DNA of 56,882 bases from positions 1 to 56,882 of the IMG/VR virus record IMGVR_UViG_3300035136_000021. One strand, given 5' to 3'. This DNA is from a virus. The first letter of the stretch is position 1. Each line of letters begins with the position of its first letter. The notes beneath the pieces were generated by a model that worked only from the letters and a program-made list of their open reading frames with translations, made no database searches and was not told where the DNA came from. Position numbers and translations under genes: made by a program. Shown in pieces: positions 49,311 to 56,882 of the stretch.

Positions 49311-51725
49311 TTATATTTTTAAATTAAATTCATTTGAGGATTCATAATCTTTTATGAATTCATCATTTATTTTTATTCTTTTAAAACCTCTTTGATGTTT
49401 TTTATCAAAGATTTCGAGATTTTTTGAAAAAATCACACTAGGAAATTTTGAATGCATTTCTTCAATGAAATTATTTGTTTTCATTTTTGCGGAATATTTA
49501 TTGTTCAATAGTTCTATGCAAAAATATTTATAATATTTCATCATATCTTTTTGTAAAATCATGTCATTATCAAATGTTGTTATAGTACAACAACTAGTAA
49601 TAAAATCAATTACAGGCGAATCAATGATGCTATAATGATCTTTCAGTAAGTTATTTTCTTCAACTTCTGAAAAATTTAAATTATTTTTCATAAGTCTTTT
49701 TAATCCTTCAACCGCCCATGTCAAAACACCTTGAATATTAAATTTATCAATTAAATTTTTGTCTTGTAAATTTTTAGGACAAACGTTATAAAAAGGGATT
49801 ATCAACATTCTATTAAAAAACTCTTTTGATTTATCTCTACTTGGTGGAAATCTATTCATTGAGAATAATAACCTTGAAGTATTTCTTTGAAATATAGGAT
49901 CTTTACCTTTTTTTTCGAATCTCATGTAATCGTCTCCTGTCAAAAGATTGACAATACTTGAATCTTCAATAGGTAATGCTGGGATATCACCACAAATATT
50001 AACTAATGTGTTTCTAAGAGGTGCAGTATTAAATTTTGAATTTTTGTTCGTTAGATCTTGTAATGACATTGCACTCGTTTGATTTTCACCTATTAATCGT
50101 TTCAAAACTTCTAAAATTACAGATTTTCCACAATCACCAGGTCCATATAAACAGAAAAACTTTTTTGCCCTATTGTTGTTAATTAAACAATAACCAAAAA
50201 TTTCTTGAACTATTTTTTGTTGTTCCTGGCTTAAAGTTTCATTTAAAAACTTTAACCAAACATTGCAATTTATAGTTTTATCATAATCGTAATTTATTAT
50301 GTAAGTATTTTTAAATTCTGGAGATTTGTCAATAACTTTAAGGTTATTATATCCTAAAGATGTTTGTAATATCACATTCTTAAGATTTATTATGTTATTG
50401 CATGTATTGAAATGTTTACTTGACATAAAATTTCTTAAGAGTTGATTATATACCTCAGTTACATAATTATCTTTTTTATATTTATTGTTGTATATACTTG
50501 GTAAATGATTTTCTATTATTTTTTTAAGTTCATAAGGTTTTATATTTTTAAAGTAACCAAAATCATCATATATTAATAATTCGTGTTCTGTATTATACAC
50601 ATAATGTTCATAGATCAAATGATTTCTAAGGATCGTCAAATCTATTTCATATTTACCATTATTAAATATTACCCAATCATAATTTAAATCATTTTCAAAG
50701 CTAAAATCTACATTAAGATCAAAAGCTTCATTTATTTTTTTACAAGATTGTAACATGGTACATTTATCCATATGCATTACAAAGTCTATTATACTACCAC
50801 CCTTTTTGCATCCAAAACAATAAAAAGAATTATCACTTAAATAAAATCGAAACGATGGGGTATTATCTTCATGATCGGGTAGTGGACAATTCATGTTTTC
50901 ATTATCATTAAGTTCTATTTCGTAAAGTCTTAAAATTTCTTCAATAGATACTTTTGATTTTATATAATCAAAAATATCATTTTCATCTAATGATTTATTA
51001 CGTTTTTTTTTATCAACATTTTGAAAGATTTTTGATATATCAAAATGTCGATATTCTTCAAATCTTTTGTATATTTTGATTACATTGTTATTTAATTTTC
51101 CAATTTTCTTAGGATTAAAATTTTTATATACATTTCCTGTAAGTATGATGCAATGATTATTATTAAAAAATTCAATTCCAGATTTATTAGATAATTCTTT
51201 ATATTTTATATGTATTTTTTTCATTTTTATTGATAATATTTTTAAATTATTCCATTTGATAGAGTTTTCAAAAATAATATGTAAACCTTTAAAACTTTTA
51301 GAATATTCTATGTAAGGATTCATATTACTTACTTGATCTACAATATCTTGAGCAAAATCATATAAATTATTATTATTATCTATACAATCATCTAAATCTA
51401 TTACAAAAAAATTATTATGCAAACTTAAAGTATAATATAAGTTATTAATATTATTAGATGTTATATTATCAAAAGAATTAAAGTTCTTGTGATCTATACC
51501 ATTTACATTATATTTATCCGTATTACAAGGAGCTCCAAATTCATTTGAATATAACCAACTTTTAGATTCTTTCAATTGATAGGGTATATTTTTTATAGTT
51601 TTATGCGATATGTGATTTTTCATAAATCGTTTCTGTTTATTATTTTTTTCTTTACCTAAAACTTCAAAAGGACTTATATCAATTGTTTCTATATCTTTTA
51701 TTTTTTCCATGGTATTATTACCCAT
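49311..51725 (-). CDS. PrimPol-zinc finger-SF3 helicase
   Basis: An 804-residue replication protein; ATG at 51725 behind AAAGGAG (18 bases inside the longest frame). AEP primase-polymerase motifs: FVIDLDDC (about 107-114), SKSFKGLHIIF (142-152), IEFFNNNHCIILTG (about 184-197). A CHC2-like zinc finger follows (CPLPDHEDN...FYCFGCKKGG, about 280-310). The helicase has Walker A GPGDCGKS (about 525) and LVNICGDIP, D5/DUF5906 type. It can prime and unwind at the origin. Coupled to the RHH gene by overlap. Confidence 0.85.
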   Translation of the reverse strand: MGNNTMEKIKDIETIDISPFEVLGKEKNNKQKRFMKNHISHKTIKNIPYQLKESKSWLYSNEFGAPCNTDKYNVNGIDHKNFNSFDNITSNNINNLYYTLSLHNNFFVIDLDDCIDNNNNLYDFAQDIVDQVSNMNPYIEYSKSFKGLHIIFENSIKWNNLKILSIKMKKIHIKYKELSNKSGIEFFNNNHCIILTGNVYKNFNPKKIGKLNNNVIKIYKRFEEYRHFDISKIFQNVDKKKRNKSLDENDIFDYIKSKVSIEEILRLYEIELNDNENMNCPLPDHEDNTPSFRFYLSDNSFYCFGCKKGGSIIDFVMHMDKCTMLQSCKKINEAFDLNVDFSFENDLNYDWVIFNNGKYEIDLTILRNHLIYEHYVYNTEHELLIYDDFGYFKNIKPYELKKIIENHLPSIYNNKYKKDNYVTEVYNQLLRNFMSSKHFNTCNNIINLKNVILQTSLGYNNLKVIDKSPEFKNTYIINYDYDKTINCNVWLKFLNETLSQEQQKIVQEIFGYCLINNNRAKKFFCLYGPGDCGKSVILEVLKRLIGENQTSAMSLQDLTNKNSKFNTAPLRNTLVNICGDIPALPIEDSSIVNLLTGDDYMRFEKKGKDPIFQRNTSRLLFSMNRFPPSRDKSKEFFNRMLIIPFYNVCPKNLQDKNLIDKFNIQGVLTWAVEGLKRLMKNNLNFSEVEENNLLKDHYSIIDSPVIDFITSCCTITTFDNDMILQKDMMKYYKYFCIELLNNKYSAKMKTNNFIEEMHSKFPSVIFSKNLEIFDKKHQRGFKRIKINDEFIKDYESSNEFNLKI

Positions 51726-51729
51726 ATAA

Positions 51730-51906
51730 TCACTCCTTTTCATAGTCTATTTCATCAATTAAATGTTCGATTATTTCAGTCATGGTTAAATTATTAGTTT
51801 CACTCATGATTTTTAATTTTTCAATAGTAGTTTCTTTTAATCTAAAATTAATCAGTCTTTTTTTATTTTTTTCGCGATATTCCTTAATATTTGATATAAC
51901 ACTCAT
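51730..51906 (-). CDS. Ribbon-helix-helix DNA-binding protein
   Basis: A 58-residue protein from ATG 51906 (site AAAGGACGG): RLINFRLKETTIEKLKIMSE, NNLTMTEIIEHLIDEI, the strand-helix-helix of the Arc/MetJ/CopG class. Such proteins repress plasmid copy-number or partition operons. It lies between the PrimPol gene and the second repeat desert, so it may bind there and control replication. Confidence 0.7.
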   Translation of the reverse strand: MSVISNIKEYREKNKKRLINFRLKETTIEKLKIMSETNNLTMTEIIEHLIDEIDYEKE

Positions 51907-51942
51907 ATTTTTAACACCGTCCTTTATTATTTGATATTTCTT

Positions 51943-51971
51943 ATTATACAGCATTATTTACATTATGTATA
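51943..51971 (-). promoter_or_regulatory. Weak promoter for RHH-PrimPol operon
   Basis: Minus strand TATACA, 17-nt spacer, TATAAT (51948-51943). The spacer does not end in TTTTAG, so this operon appears to be outside the shared regulon. Confidence 0.45.
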
Positions 51972-51974
51972 TAC

Positions 51975-53312
51975 ACCTTGTAAATATAATATGGTTATTG
52001 TAACTGACAGGCATTTTTTAAAATCCTTGAATCTATTGATATAACTGACTTAAAGACACATAGGTAAAAAAAGCTTAAAACCTTCCTTTAATTTCTGAAA
52101 AAAATTTTAAATCTAAATTTTAATAATTATTAAAAAAAATCTAAAGAACTCTAGATTTATAAGTGTTTTTGATTATATTTATATATTTGAATATTTAGAT
52201 ATTACAATATATTTGTATAAATATGTAAAAAGTACCTTTAGACCACTGATATGAATAGATTCAAAGATCCTTGTATTTTTAAATTATATAACTGTTGATA
52301 AAACTAATGCCTAGACTAACTAAAAAATGCCTAATTCGTGCCTAAACTAACAACACTATATTAAAATTACTAAAATCTTTGACTGGTTCAAATCTACTAT
52401 ATTAGTACAACAGAAAAAAATGGATATTAAATTATACATTAGTTAACAAACCTTAAAACACTATTAAACACTCATTTGATAAAAATAAAAGACAACTGTA
52501 GATAATTTTCGTGCCTAGACTAACAAACGATTAAAATCTAGATGCACTCTTTTGTATCGATAGATTCAAAGGTTTTTTTTAAACCTTAGGCATTTTAGGC
52601 ATTAAAACTGAATAGAATCTATATCAAAAAATTGAATTGAAACATTTATTTACAAAATTTAAAAAAATTATATATGCTGTAATATTACTACAATACATAA
52701 TATAAGTAAAAATAGTATATATTTTATATGTAATATATACATATCTATATATTTTTAAGAAAATTAAAAAAAATAAAATATATATTATAAGCAAATTCAA
52801 TGCCTAAAATGCCTAAAAAAAATGCTGACATATTGAAAGTATTGATATTAGTTACTAGTATTGATAAATTAATAAAAATAAAAAAATGCCTGTTAGTTAT
52901 ACTATCAATGTAATTTTTTATATAATTATTGTGATATCAATGAATTCAAGTTTTTTGTCATGTATACTAACAGGCATTTTTTCAGGCAAAAAAAATGCCT
53001 AAATTAATAAATTGTAAAAATAAGTAAGCATTTATTAGAAATCTTAAGATTCTTAAAGTTATTAAAAATCTTTGAATTTATTGATATTACTGAATTAATA
53101 TTATTATTTTAATTGTAGTATTATTTAAAAAAAAAATTTAAAAATCAAAACAAGGTTTCAAGCTTTTTTTGCCTAAGTGCTTTAAGACTAGTAATATCAA
53201 TAAATTCAAGGATTTTAAAAAATGCCTAAATTAAAAAAAAGCATGTATTAAAAAAGTATATATGATATAATACAAATTGGATAAAATTTTAATTATTAAC
53301 AAAAAAAAATCA
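51975..53312. repeat. Gene desert of dispersed repeats, copy 2
   Basis: No gene seen in about 1.3 kb. About 15 TGCCTAA/TTAGGCA motifs. Degenerate GATATCAATAGATTCAAAG copies lie at 52021-52057 (reversed), 52236-52270, 52544-52580, 52930-52956, 53064-53097 (reversed) and 53179-53216. It is upstream of the RHH-PrimPol operon, a natural place for an origin. Confidence 0.7.
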
Positions 53313-53314
53313 AA

Positions 53315-53338
53315 GGAAGCTAAGAATTCTTAGCTTCC
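53315..53338. terminator. Perfect 24-bp palindrome, third perfect copy
   Basis: Same as 20813 and 20903, more than 32 kb away. On the minus strand it is followed by TTTGATTTTTTTTT and so terminates the small membrane protein gene at 53369. Confidence 0.85.
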
Positions 53339-53368
53339 TTTGTTTCAAAATAATTCTGATTTGTTTAA

Positions 53369-53617
53369 TTATGTTTTGATATCAAATATAGATTCTATAA
53401 ATAATATAAGTTTATTACCTATTACAATTCCTTTATTTATATCATTCACAAACGCTAATAATATACAACTAATTAATATTTGTATTGATATGTTAATCCA
53501 ATTATCACCTTTAACTAAAGATTTAATAACACTTAAAAACATACCTATCACACAAATTACAAATAATAAAGGATTCAAATTATTTAATATATTATTAGTA
53601 TTATTTATAGCATCCAT
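53369..53617 (-). CDS. Small two-helix membrane protein
   Basis: An 82-residue protein; ATG 53617 behind TAGGAGTG. Two transmembrane helices (LLFVICVIGMFLSVIKSLV and ISIQILISCILLAFVNDINK) with a short polar loop. The size and layout resemble VirB2/TcpD-like small proteins of Gram-positive transfer systems, which would fit the FtsK/TcpA-like gene nearby, but no motif proves it. The plus-strand frame over the same bases is a shadow. Confidence 0.55.
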   Translation of the reverse strand: MDAINNTNNILNNLNPLLFVICVIGMFLSVIKSLVKGDNWINISIQILISCILLAFVNDINKGIVIGNKLILFIESIFDIKT

Positions 53618-53688
53618 TTAAATCACTCCTAAAAAATTTTGATATATTAAAAATATTATATCAAAATTCATACAATATATCAAACTAA

Positions 53689-54468
53689 TTATTTCCTAAT
53701 ATAGAAAATATCATTGAAAATATCATTAAAACTAAGATCAAAAAATTTACAAGTATTCACTATATCTTTATACGTAAATGTCGATTTATTATATAATTTA
53801 TTATAAACATGAGGGGTTGTATAACCCAAACATGTCTTAAAATCTTTTATTTTTTTTTCTTGTTTCTTACATAAATTTTTAAAATCTTCAAAATTTATGT
53901 ATAAATTTAACAAATTTATATCTTTTATTTCATTTATTAATTCTACATTTGTATTTTGCCCAAATATTGTATTATTTATTAATTTAACAGTTGGACAAAA
54001 TACATCATTTACTTTTAAATTCAATTTCAACAATAACTTTATACCTTCTTCTAACGTTATTTTAGTTTTTTGATTTATTTTATCGTAAACTGTTACTCTT
54101 TTTTTACCCCATAATTTTTCAATATCTTTTAATTTTAAATTATGTCGCTTAAATAGTGATCTTAAATATTCATTATTTATATTATATTTATTTGATTTTT
54201 CATAGGGTAATGAGTTTAAAATTTTTGATTCGTTTAATACTAAATTTATTTCAGATATAGTTGGTGCAAATAAATTCAATATATTCATTTTCAACATGTC
54301 TGATATGACAATACCTTCGTAAATATATATTAATGAATAACCTGAGAACTTTATATTTAAAGCATTAAGCGTCAAATTAAGATTATTAGCTATATCTTTT
54401 TTGTTAATATTTTTTAATTTTATTATTTTATAAAGATATTTGTTATTATATGTATAATATCTATTCAT
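53689..54468 (-). CDS. Triple helix-turn-helix regulator
   Basis: A 259-residue protein made of three tandem XRE-like HTH domains (about 10-70, 95-155, 193-255). Matching lines: NINKKDIANNLNLTLNALNI, NLKLKDIEKLWGKKRVTVYD, KKIKDFKTCLGYTTPHVYNK, each followed about 25 residues later by NILNLFAP / NDVFCP / NDIFND. It is transcribed from P9, divergent to the FtsK-like gene at P10, and both promoters share one spacer sequence. It is the best candidate for the genome-wide repressor. RBS AGGAGTG. Confidence 0.65.
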   Translation of the reverse strand: MNRYYTYNNKYLYKIIKLKNINKKDIANNLNLTLNALNIKFSGYSLIYIYEGIVISDMLKMNILNLFAPTISEINLVLNESKILNSLPYEKSNKYNINNEYLRSLFKRHNLKLKDIEKLWGKKRVTVYDKINQKTKITLEEGIKLLLKLNLKVNDVFCPTVKLINNTIFGQNTNVELINEIKDINLLNLYINFEDFKNLCKKQEKKIKDFKTCLGYTTPHVYNKLYNKSTFTYKDIVNTCKFFDLSFNDIFNDIFYIRK

Positions 54469-54497
54469 AAAATCACTCCTTTTTAATTTATATCTGA

Positions 54498-54526
54498 ATT
54501 ATACTAAAATTTTTACAATAAGTCAA
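54498..54526 (-). promoter_or_regulatory. Promoter with conserved spacer (P9, minus strand)
   Basis: Minus strand TTGACT, spacer tattgtaaaaattttag, TATAAT. Drives the triple-HTH gene. Forms a near-symmetrical pair with P10. Confidence 0.85.
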
Positions 54527-54548
54527 AAGACATTTTATGTTATTATAT

Positions 54549-54577
54549 TTGACATATTGTAAAAATTTTATTATGAT
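54549..54577 (+). promoter_or_regulatory. Promoter with conserved spacer (P10)
   Basis: TTGACA 54549-54554, spacer tattgtaaaaattttat, TATGAT 54572-54577. Drives the FtsK-like gene. The spacer matches P9 at 16 of 17 bases on the opposite strand, so the pair is an inverted operator. Confidence 0.85.
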
Positions 54578-54637
54578 TATAATTATAATCATAATAAAAA
54601 TATTAAAAATATTAAAAATATTAAAAAGGGTGATCAT

Positions 54638-56614
54638 ATGAAAAAAACTTTTTTAGATGAATATTTAAATGATCTTGTAAAAACATATAAAATGAGAAAA
54701 AAAAATAAAGATATAAGCGACGTAATTTATTTAAATAATATAAATAAAATATTTGCATATAAAGTATATAATAAATTGAAATTGAACCATAGGAAAAATA
54801 TTTTAAAATATTCAACTATTTGTGGAATCTTAAGTTTTTTAGGTATTCAATATTTCGAATTACCTATAATTTTAGATTTGTGTGTTTCTTTATCATTTAC
54901 TTTATTAATAATTAAGAAAATTAATGAATTAAAATATACTATAGTTTTGTATTATAAAGAAAAATTTAAACAAATTAATTTTTGTAAAGAAAATCAAGCA
55001 CCAAAATTGTTAGGGTTTCATAGAAATAATAATAATAAAGAAGTATATTATTTCAGGACAATGTTACCTTTGATTCATTGGAAAAATAATATAGAAAAAT
55101 TAGAAATGATATTTTCTAAATATATTATAGATATAAATAATCATAAAGGTAAATTAAATACCATTGAACTCACATTATCTAATAAAAAAGAAACTTTAGA
55201 TTTAAAAAGTTCTAAAGTTTCTAATGATGTTAAAATCCAAAAATTTTTTGAATTAAAAAATATAGATTGTAAAATTATGAATTATAAAATTAAAGAATAT
55301 CAAGAAATTATAGATTTTAATACTAGTACTGATTTTAAAGATATTAGTAAATACATCAATGATTTACAAATAAAATGTAAATTATCTAAAATATTTTTAG
55401 AACCTGGAGATATCGGAGATTACAAACTATTGATCAATAAAAAAATAAAATTAATAGATTTTTATGAATTTTACAATTCAGGTAAAATAAAACTTAATGA
55501 AAAAAATAATATAAGTCTTGGAATATCTTCAAATTCTGAGATTCAATATTTAGACATTTACAATATTATACATTTGTTATTGGCTGGTACGACAGGTGGT
55601 GGCAAATCTAACACATTAAATACTATCTTGATATCTCTTTATTTGTCAAATAGGAAAAATATTGCTTTTATTTTACTAGATCCAAAAAAAGCTGAATTAA
55701 AAAAATATAGACATTTACCAAATACTGTTTATTCAGGTGATTTTGATAATATGTTGATATTGTTGAAAGAAGCTGAAAAAGAATTAAACAGAAGAGAAAA
55801 TATAATTGATTCGGATGATTTTGTAAAAGATATTGAAGCATGGAATCGTAAATATCCAGATAATAATATGCATTATATTGTGATAGCTATTGAAGAAATA
55901 GCAGATTTATTAAGTAAAGAAAAAAATAATGAAAATAATGAAGAATTTAAAAGATTATTAAAAAGATTCGCTCAAGTTGGGAGGTCTTTAGGATTTCGAT
56001 TAATTTTGTGTACTCAACATCCAAGAGCTGATATAATTGATACACCAATCAAACTTAATTGTTTGACACGTTTAGCATTCAGTTGTGATAATACAAATAG
56101 TTCAAAGCTTATATTAGACAATAATTTAGCGATCAATCTTAAAAAAGGCGAGAGTGTATTAAAAAATAATGGTTATACATTTCTTAAAATCTTTTATATT
56201 AATGATAAAAAAGATTATGTAACTATAGAATATTTAAAAAAATTATATTCTGAAAATATTAATGAATCTGTGAAACTTATGATATCTAATTTTGAAAATA
56301 GTATAGAATCTAAAATAAATGAACCTAAAATTAATGAACCTAAAATTAATGAACCTAAAATTAATGGATCTACACTCACTATTAAAATAAATAATTGTTT
56401 CGATTTATTAAATTTTTATAAAGAAACTAAAAATAACGATAATTCTATAAAATCATTAAACGAAACTGTAAAGTATACTGATAAAGGGCGAACAACAATA
56501 AATAAAATGAGAGAAGAATTAAAGAATCAAGGATATCTTGAAACAAAAGGTGTTGGAAAAAATAAGAAAATGTATATAACAAATCTTGATAAACCTTTGA
56601 TTAGAATTATGTAA
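54638..56614 (+). CDS. FtsK/TcpA-like membrane DNA translocase
   Basis: A 658-residue protein. Two membrane helices (about 53-93), a cytoplasmic domain, and an FtsK motor with Walker A AGTTGGGKSN (about 316-325), LLDPKKAELKKY, Walker B IVIAIEEIADLL (about 414-425) and ILCTQHPRADII. A repeat linker INEPK x4 (about 555-575) leads to a C-terminal winged helix (RTTINKMREELKNQGYLE). It could pump phage DNA for segregation, resolution or transfer (TcpA/TraB style). The terminal 17-bp array lies just downstream and is a possible recognition site. Confidence 0.8.
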   Translation: MKKTFLDEYLNDLVKTYKMRKKNKDISDVIYLNNINKIFAYKVYNKLKLNHRKNILKYSTICGILSFLGIQYFELPIILDLCVSLSFTLLIIKKINELKYTIVLYYKEKFKQINFCKENQAPKLLGFHRNNNNKEVYYFRTMLPLIHWKNNIEKLEMIFSKYIIDINNHKGKLNTIELTLSNKKETLDLKSSKVSNDVKIQKFFELKNIDCKIMNYKIKEYQEIIDFNTSTDFKDISKYINDLQIKCKLSKIFLEPGDIGDYKLLINKKIKLIDFYEFYNSGKIKLNEKNNISLGISSNSEIQYLDIYNIIHLLLAGTTGGGKSNTLNTILISLYLSNRKNIAFILLDPKKAELKKYRHLPNTVYSGDFDNMLILLKEAEKELNRRENIIDSDDFVKDIEAWNRKYPDNNMHYIVIAIEEIADLLSKEKNNENNEEFKRLLKRFAQVGRSLGFRLILCTQHPRADIIDTPIKLNCLTRLAFSCDNTNSSKLILDNNLAINLKKGESVLKNNGYTFLKIFYINDKKDYVTIEYLKKLYSENINESVKLMISNFENSIESKINEPKINEPKINEPKINGSTLTIKINNCFDLLNFYKETKNNDNSIKSLNETVKYTDKGRTTINKMREELKNQGYLETKGVGKNKKMYITNLDKPLIRIM

Positions 56615-56670
56615 AATAATACATTATAGTAAATAATTAATAATATGATGTGTCGAAAAATATATAAAAC

Positions 56671-56717
56671 AAGACTTTTGATTTATTGTGTTTATTGTGT
56701 CAAAAGTCTTTTTTTAT
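56671..56717 (+). terminator. Terminator after FtsK-like gene
   Basis: AAGACTTTTG / CAAAAGTCTT with TTTTTTATT after it. The stretch from here to 56777 has TTTATTGTG direct repeats and no gene. Confidence 0.85.
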
Positions 56718-56777
56718 TAGTGTTTTATTGTGTCAATATTATTTTTTATTGTGCTAATATTATATTATATTTTATTT

Positions 56778-56882
56778 CTTTGCTACAAAATATTCTTTGC
56801 TACAAAATATTCTTTGCTACAAAATATTCTTTGCTACAAAATATTCTTTGCTACAAAATATTCTTTGCTACAAAATATTCTT
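56778..56882. repeat. 17-bp tandem repeat array, right end
   Basis: Six type-A units (CTTTGCTACAAAATATT) running off the window end. Bases 56780-56882 equal bases 1-103, so the two ends overlap as in a circular contig or a linear genome with terminal repeats. Confidence 0.95.

Noticed and set aside
53340-53621. Plus-strand 93-residue ORF
   Set aside because: Shadow of the minus-strand membrane protein, which has a good ribosome site and terminator.
1-56882. Diversity-generating retroelement or recoded stop codon
   Set aside because: No reverse transcriptase motif is visible, and TGA, TAA and TAG all end well-supported genes, so the standard code is used.

Overview
The window looks like one complete genome of a low-GC Firmicute (probably clostridial) tailed phage with features of a plasmid-type prophage (phage-plasmid). 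It is about three-quarters A+T by eye. Genes start ATG or TTG behind strong AGGAGG-type ribosome binding sites, and promoters are TTGACA-17 bp-TATAAT. The contig begins and ends inside the same 17-bp tandem repeat (about 103 bp of direct terminal overlap), so the molecule is probably circular, or linear with terminal repeats. I see no integrase or transposase gene. I do see two bacterial-type parS sites, a ribbon-helix-helix protein and an FtsK/TcpA-like DNA translocase, which fits an extrachromosomal lysogenic state. Host and lifestyle are inferences.

Layout. (1) 0.4-17.5 kb, plus strand: early and replication genes. These include a RuvC-like resolvase, RyR-domain protein, Cys-every-third-residue protein, Gp49/Tad1-like fusion, SNF2-like helicase, ssDNA-binding protein (DUF2815), family B DNA polymerase, an XRE-MazG fusion and many small zinc proteins. 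Most genes or small operons are separated by palindromic terminators, and several have their own promoter. (2) 17.5-20.0 kb: a gene desert made of dispersed repeats. (3) 20.0-21.6 kb: a candidate centromere/origin with two parS sites bracketing two oppositely oriented repeat arrays and a small Acb2-like gene. (4) 21.6-23.0 kb: small regulatory genes with an IS200/IS605-end-like structured element. (5) 23.2-47.4 kb, plus strand: the late module. The order is putative small terminase, TerL, AT-hook protein, Mu-type portal, an inserted group with a beta-helix tailspike-like protein, protease with nested scaffold, decoration protein, major capsid, connectors, tail tube, tail-assembly chaperones with a -1 frameshift, tape measure, tail tip, fibres, and amidase/holin lysis genes. 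No sheath gene is visible, so a siphovirus with Mu-like head genes is likely. (6) 47.4-54.5 kb, minus strand: a maintenance/lysogeny arm with a small membrane protein, YdjM-like hydrolase, membrane-anchored winged-helix protein, PrimPol-zinc finger-SF3 helicase, RHH regulator, a second repeat desert (52.0-53.3 kb), small membrane protein and triple-HTH regulator. (7) 54.6-56.6 kb, plus strand: the FtsK-like translocase, followed by the terminal repeat array.

How the parts may work together. Ten promoters share nearly the same 17-nt spacer, ending TTTTAG or TTTTAT just before the -10 box. This suggests one regulator, perhaps the triple-HTH protein, controls the genome from overlapping operators. 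The FtsK-like protein and the membrane winged-helix protein carry similar C-terminal DNA-binding domains behind repeat linkers and may read the same cis repeats. The parS pair suggests use of the host ParB system for partition. Two candidate cyclic-nucleotide sponges (Acb2/Tad1 hairpin type) suggest defence against CBASS or Thoeris signalling. Functions for the small genes are mostly unknown.
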